Shown here: in pieces, positions 62,960-64,000 of the stretch
How positions within the stretch are numbered: the first letter of the stretch is position 1
Layout: every line of letters begins with the position of its first letter
Assembly: GCF_003252795.1 (NCBI RefSeq)
Contig: NZ_QEPQ01000003.1
Coordinates: 62,001 to 126,000, forward strand
Reading direction: 5' to 3'
Length of the DNA stretch: 64,000 nucleotides
Origin: Haemophilus parainfluenzae
GTDB taxonomy: Bacteria > Pseudomonadota > Gammaproteobacteria > Enterobacterales > Pasteurellaceae
Program-made: the position numbers and the translations under genes
The notes under the pieces: generated by a model
What the model saw: the letters and a program-made list of their open reading frames with translations, nothing else
What the model was told of the DNA's origin: nothing
The model's database searches: none

Positions 62960-64000
62960 TTATTTCTTCCGTTTTCTCGTCGGTTTCTTCGAAACATCTT
63001 TATTTTTGACCGCACTTTTACGTTTCTTTGACGCTTTAGGTGGCAGTTCCTTAAAGACTTTTTTCGCTTTTTGTTTCGCTGTTTTTCCCACTCGACGTGG
63101 TTTTCTGGCACTTTCAACTAAACTAAAATCTACCATTTTTTGTTCTAAATGAACGGCGACCACGCGAATTTTGACTTTATCGCCAAGGCGGTAGATCATA
63201 CCACTATTTTCACCGATCAAACGTTGTTTTGCCGCATCAAATTGATAGTAGTCGTTATCTAAAGTGGAAATATGGACTAATCCGTCAATGAATAAATCAT
63301 CTAAACGTACGAATAAGCCAAAGCCCGTTACAGATGAGATCACTCCGCTAAATTCAGCGCCCACGTGATCTTGCATATATTCACATTTCAGCCAATCTGC
63401 TACTTCGCGAGTGGCATCATCGGCACGGCGTTCTGTCATCGAGCAGTGATCGCCTAATAAATCCATTTCATCAAAGGAATAGTGATAGCCGCCAGTATCT
63501 GTGGTTTTACGTTTAGCGCCTTTTTCTTTCGCTAACAAATACTTAATCCCACGATGAAGGGTTAAATCCGGATAACGACGAATCGGGGAAGTAAAGTGTG
63601 CATATTCCTCTAAAGCTAAACCAAAGTGACCGATATTATCCGCATGATAAACCGCTTGGCTTAATGAGCGAAGTAACATGGTTTGAATGAGCTCGTGATC
63701 CGGACGATCTTTCACTTGCTCTAACAATTTCGCATAATCTTTTGTGGTCGGTTTCATGCCACCTTCAAGGCTTAAACCACATTCACTTAAGAATGCACGG
63801 AAAGACGTCAGTTTTTCTTCACTCGGAGCGGCATGAATGCGATAGAGTGCAGGCTCTTTATGTTTTTCCATAAAGTTTGCCGCCGCAATATTCGCGAGAA
63901 TCATGCATTCTTCAATGATTTTGTGAGCATCATTTCGCACAACAGGTTCAATGCGATCAATTCGTCCCATGGCATTGAAAATAAATTTGGTTTCAATGGT
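62960..64000 (-). CDS. rnr: RNase R, C-terminal part (runs off window)
   Basis: The 3' part of the exoribonuclease R gene; the frame remains open to base 64000 and the N-terminal cold-shock and most of the RNB domain lie outside. Visible are the end of the RNB domain ([23 protein letters not shown], Arg residues of the catalytic channel), an S1 domain ([27 protein letters not shown]) and a Lys/Arg-rich tail. RNase R degrades structured RNA, including rRNA and tmRNA-tagged messages. An internal ATG at 63970 is not the start. Confidence 0.96.
   Translation of the reverse strand, partial: TIETKFIFNAMGRIDRIEPVVRNDAHKIIEECMILANIAAANFMEKHKEPALYRIHAAPSEEKLTSFRAFLSECGLSLEGGMKPTTKDYAKLLEQVKDRPDHELIQTMLLRSLSQAVYHADNIGHFGLALEEYAHFTSPIRRYPDLTLHRGIKYLLAKEKGAKRKTTDTGGYHYSFDEMDLLGDHCSMTERRADDATREVADWLKCEYMQDHVGAEFSGVISSVTGFGLFVRLDDLFIDGLVHISTLDNDYYQFDAAKQRLIGENSGMIYRLGDKVKIRVVAVHLEQKMVDFSLVESARKPRRVGKTAKQKAKKVFKELPPKASKKRKSAVKNKDVSKKPTRKRKK

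Larger units (their letters stand above)
3832..63017. repeat. Dispersed Haemophilus uptake signal sequences
   Basis: AAGTGCGGT or its complement occurs about 30 times, for example at 3832, 4587, 7659, 7676, 9225, 14456, 14980, 16034, 32391, 35630, 59941, 62114 and 63009. Several pairs form terminators (after nlpD, pckA, uvrA and the msrAB partner). They are needed for self-DNA uptake in this lineage. Long stretches without a copy (about 9.3-14.4 kb, 44-49 kb, 54.4-59.9 kb) coincide with accessory genes. Confidence 0.9.

Noticed and set aside
63008-63970. ATG at 63970 as the start of a short RNase R
   Set aside because: The frame continues to the window edge with residues matching RNase R (METKFIFNA-like region), so this is an internal Met of a truncated view.

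Overview
The window is a stretch of Pasteurellaceae chromosome, best matched by Haemophilus and most like the H. parainfluenzae group. The main evidence is the roughly 30 copies of the Haemophilus DNA uptake signal AAGTGCGGT / ACCGCACTT, often paired head to head as transcription terminators, together with AT-rich codon use and genes such as lppB/nlpD, msrAB, hslO and an OmpP2-like porin. The species call is inference. No rRNA, tRNA, CRISPR array or intact insertion sequence was seen.

Layout. 1-1.7 kb: an AT-rich, foreign-looking cassette of a metal-dependent hydrolase and a divergent HxlR-type regulator, beside an unidentified gene fragment at the left edge. 1.7-9.5 kb: housekeeping genes slyD, a SIMPL-domain periplasmic protein, rraB, truD-surE-yqaA, two related lipoproteins (the second is nlpD/lppB) and proS. 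9.5-14.4 kb: a complete 2-deoxyribose module, with deoC-deoR facing deoK-deoP-deoX; the intergenic region carries a CRP site, a -10 box and a DeoR-type operator. 14.5-19 kb: a thioredoxin-fold protein, then the LPS heptose genes hldD, waaF and waaC, with a DMT permease translationally coupled between waaF and waaC. 19-24.2 kb: porin, hslO, a secreted esterase and pckA.

24.2-30.1 kb: pgaABCD for the biofilm polysaccharide poly-beta-1,6-GlcNAc, with a C8/G8 homopolymer and a 27-bp palindrome upstream. 30.2-34.9 kb: a FecBCDE-type iron ABC transporter (its ATPase has an altered Walker A motif) and a DMT permease. 34.9-37.6 kb: periplasmic methionine sulfoxide repair (msrAB plus a thioredoxin-like partner), an AhpD-like protein and a small membrane protein. 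37.6-41 kb: a mannose-family PTS and a YdcZ-type protein. 41-44.6 kb: ydbH-ynbE (envelope lipid transport) and a rhodanese.

44.7-45.9 kb is a scar-like region holding a thioredoxin-like gene, a Neisseria-type DNA uptake sequence and gene remnants. 45.8-47.9 kb is a copper-handling pair behind a MerR/CueR-type promoter. 48-51.5 kb: ssb and uvrA, divergent, with a LexA box. 51.5-54.2 kb: emrAB drug efflux. 54.6-59.3 kb: a 1359-residue trimeric autotransporter adhesin with 36 exact-length heptad repeats, followed by a broken DUF2827 gene. 59.4-64 kb: nhaA, brnQ, rlmB and the 3' part of rnr, which runs off the right edge.

Conserved core blocks alternate with accessory inserts (hydrolase/HxlR, deoRKPX, thioredoxin/copper, adhesin). 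These inserts largely lack uptake signals. Functions were assigned by reading motifs and recalling family members; no database search was run.
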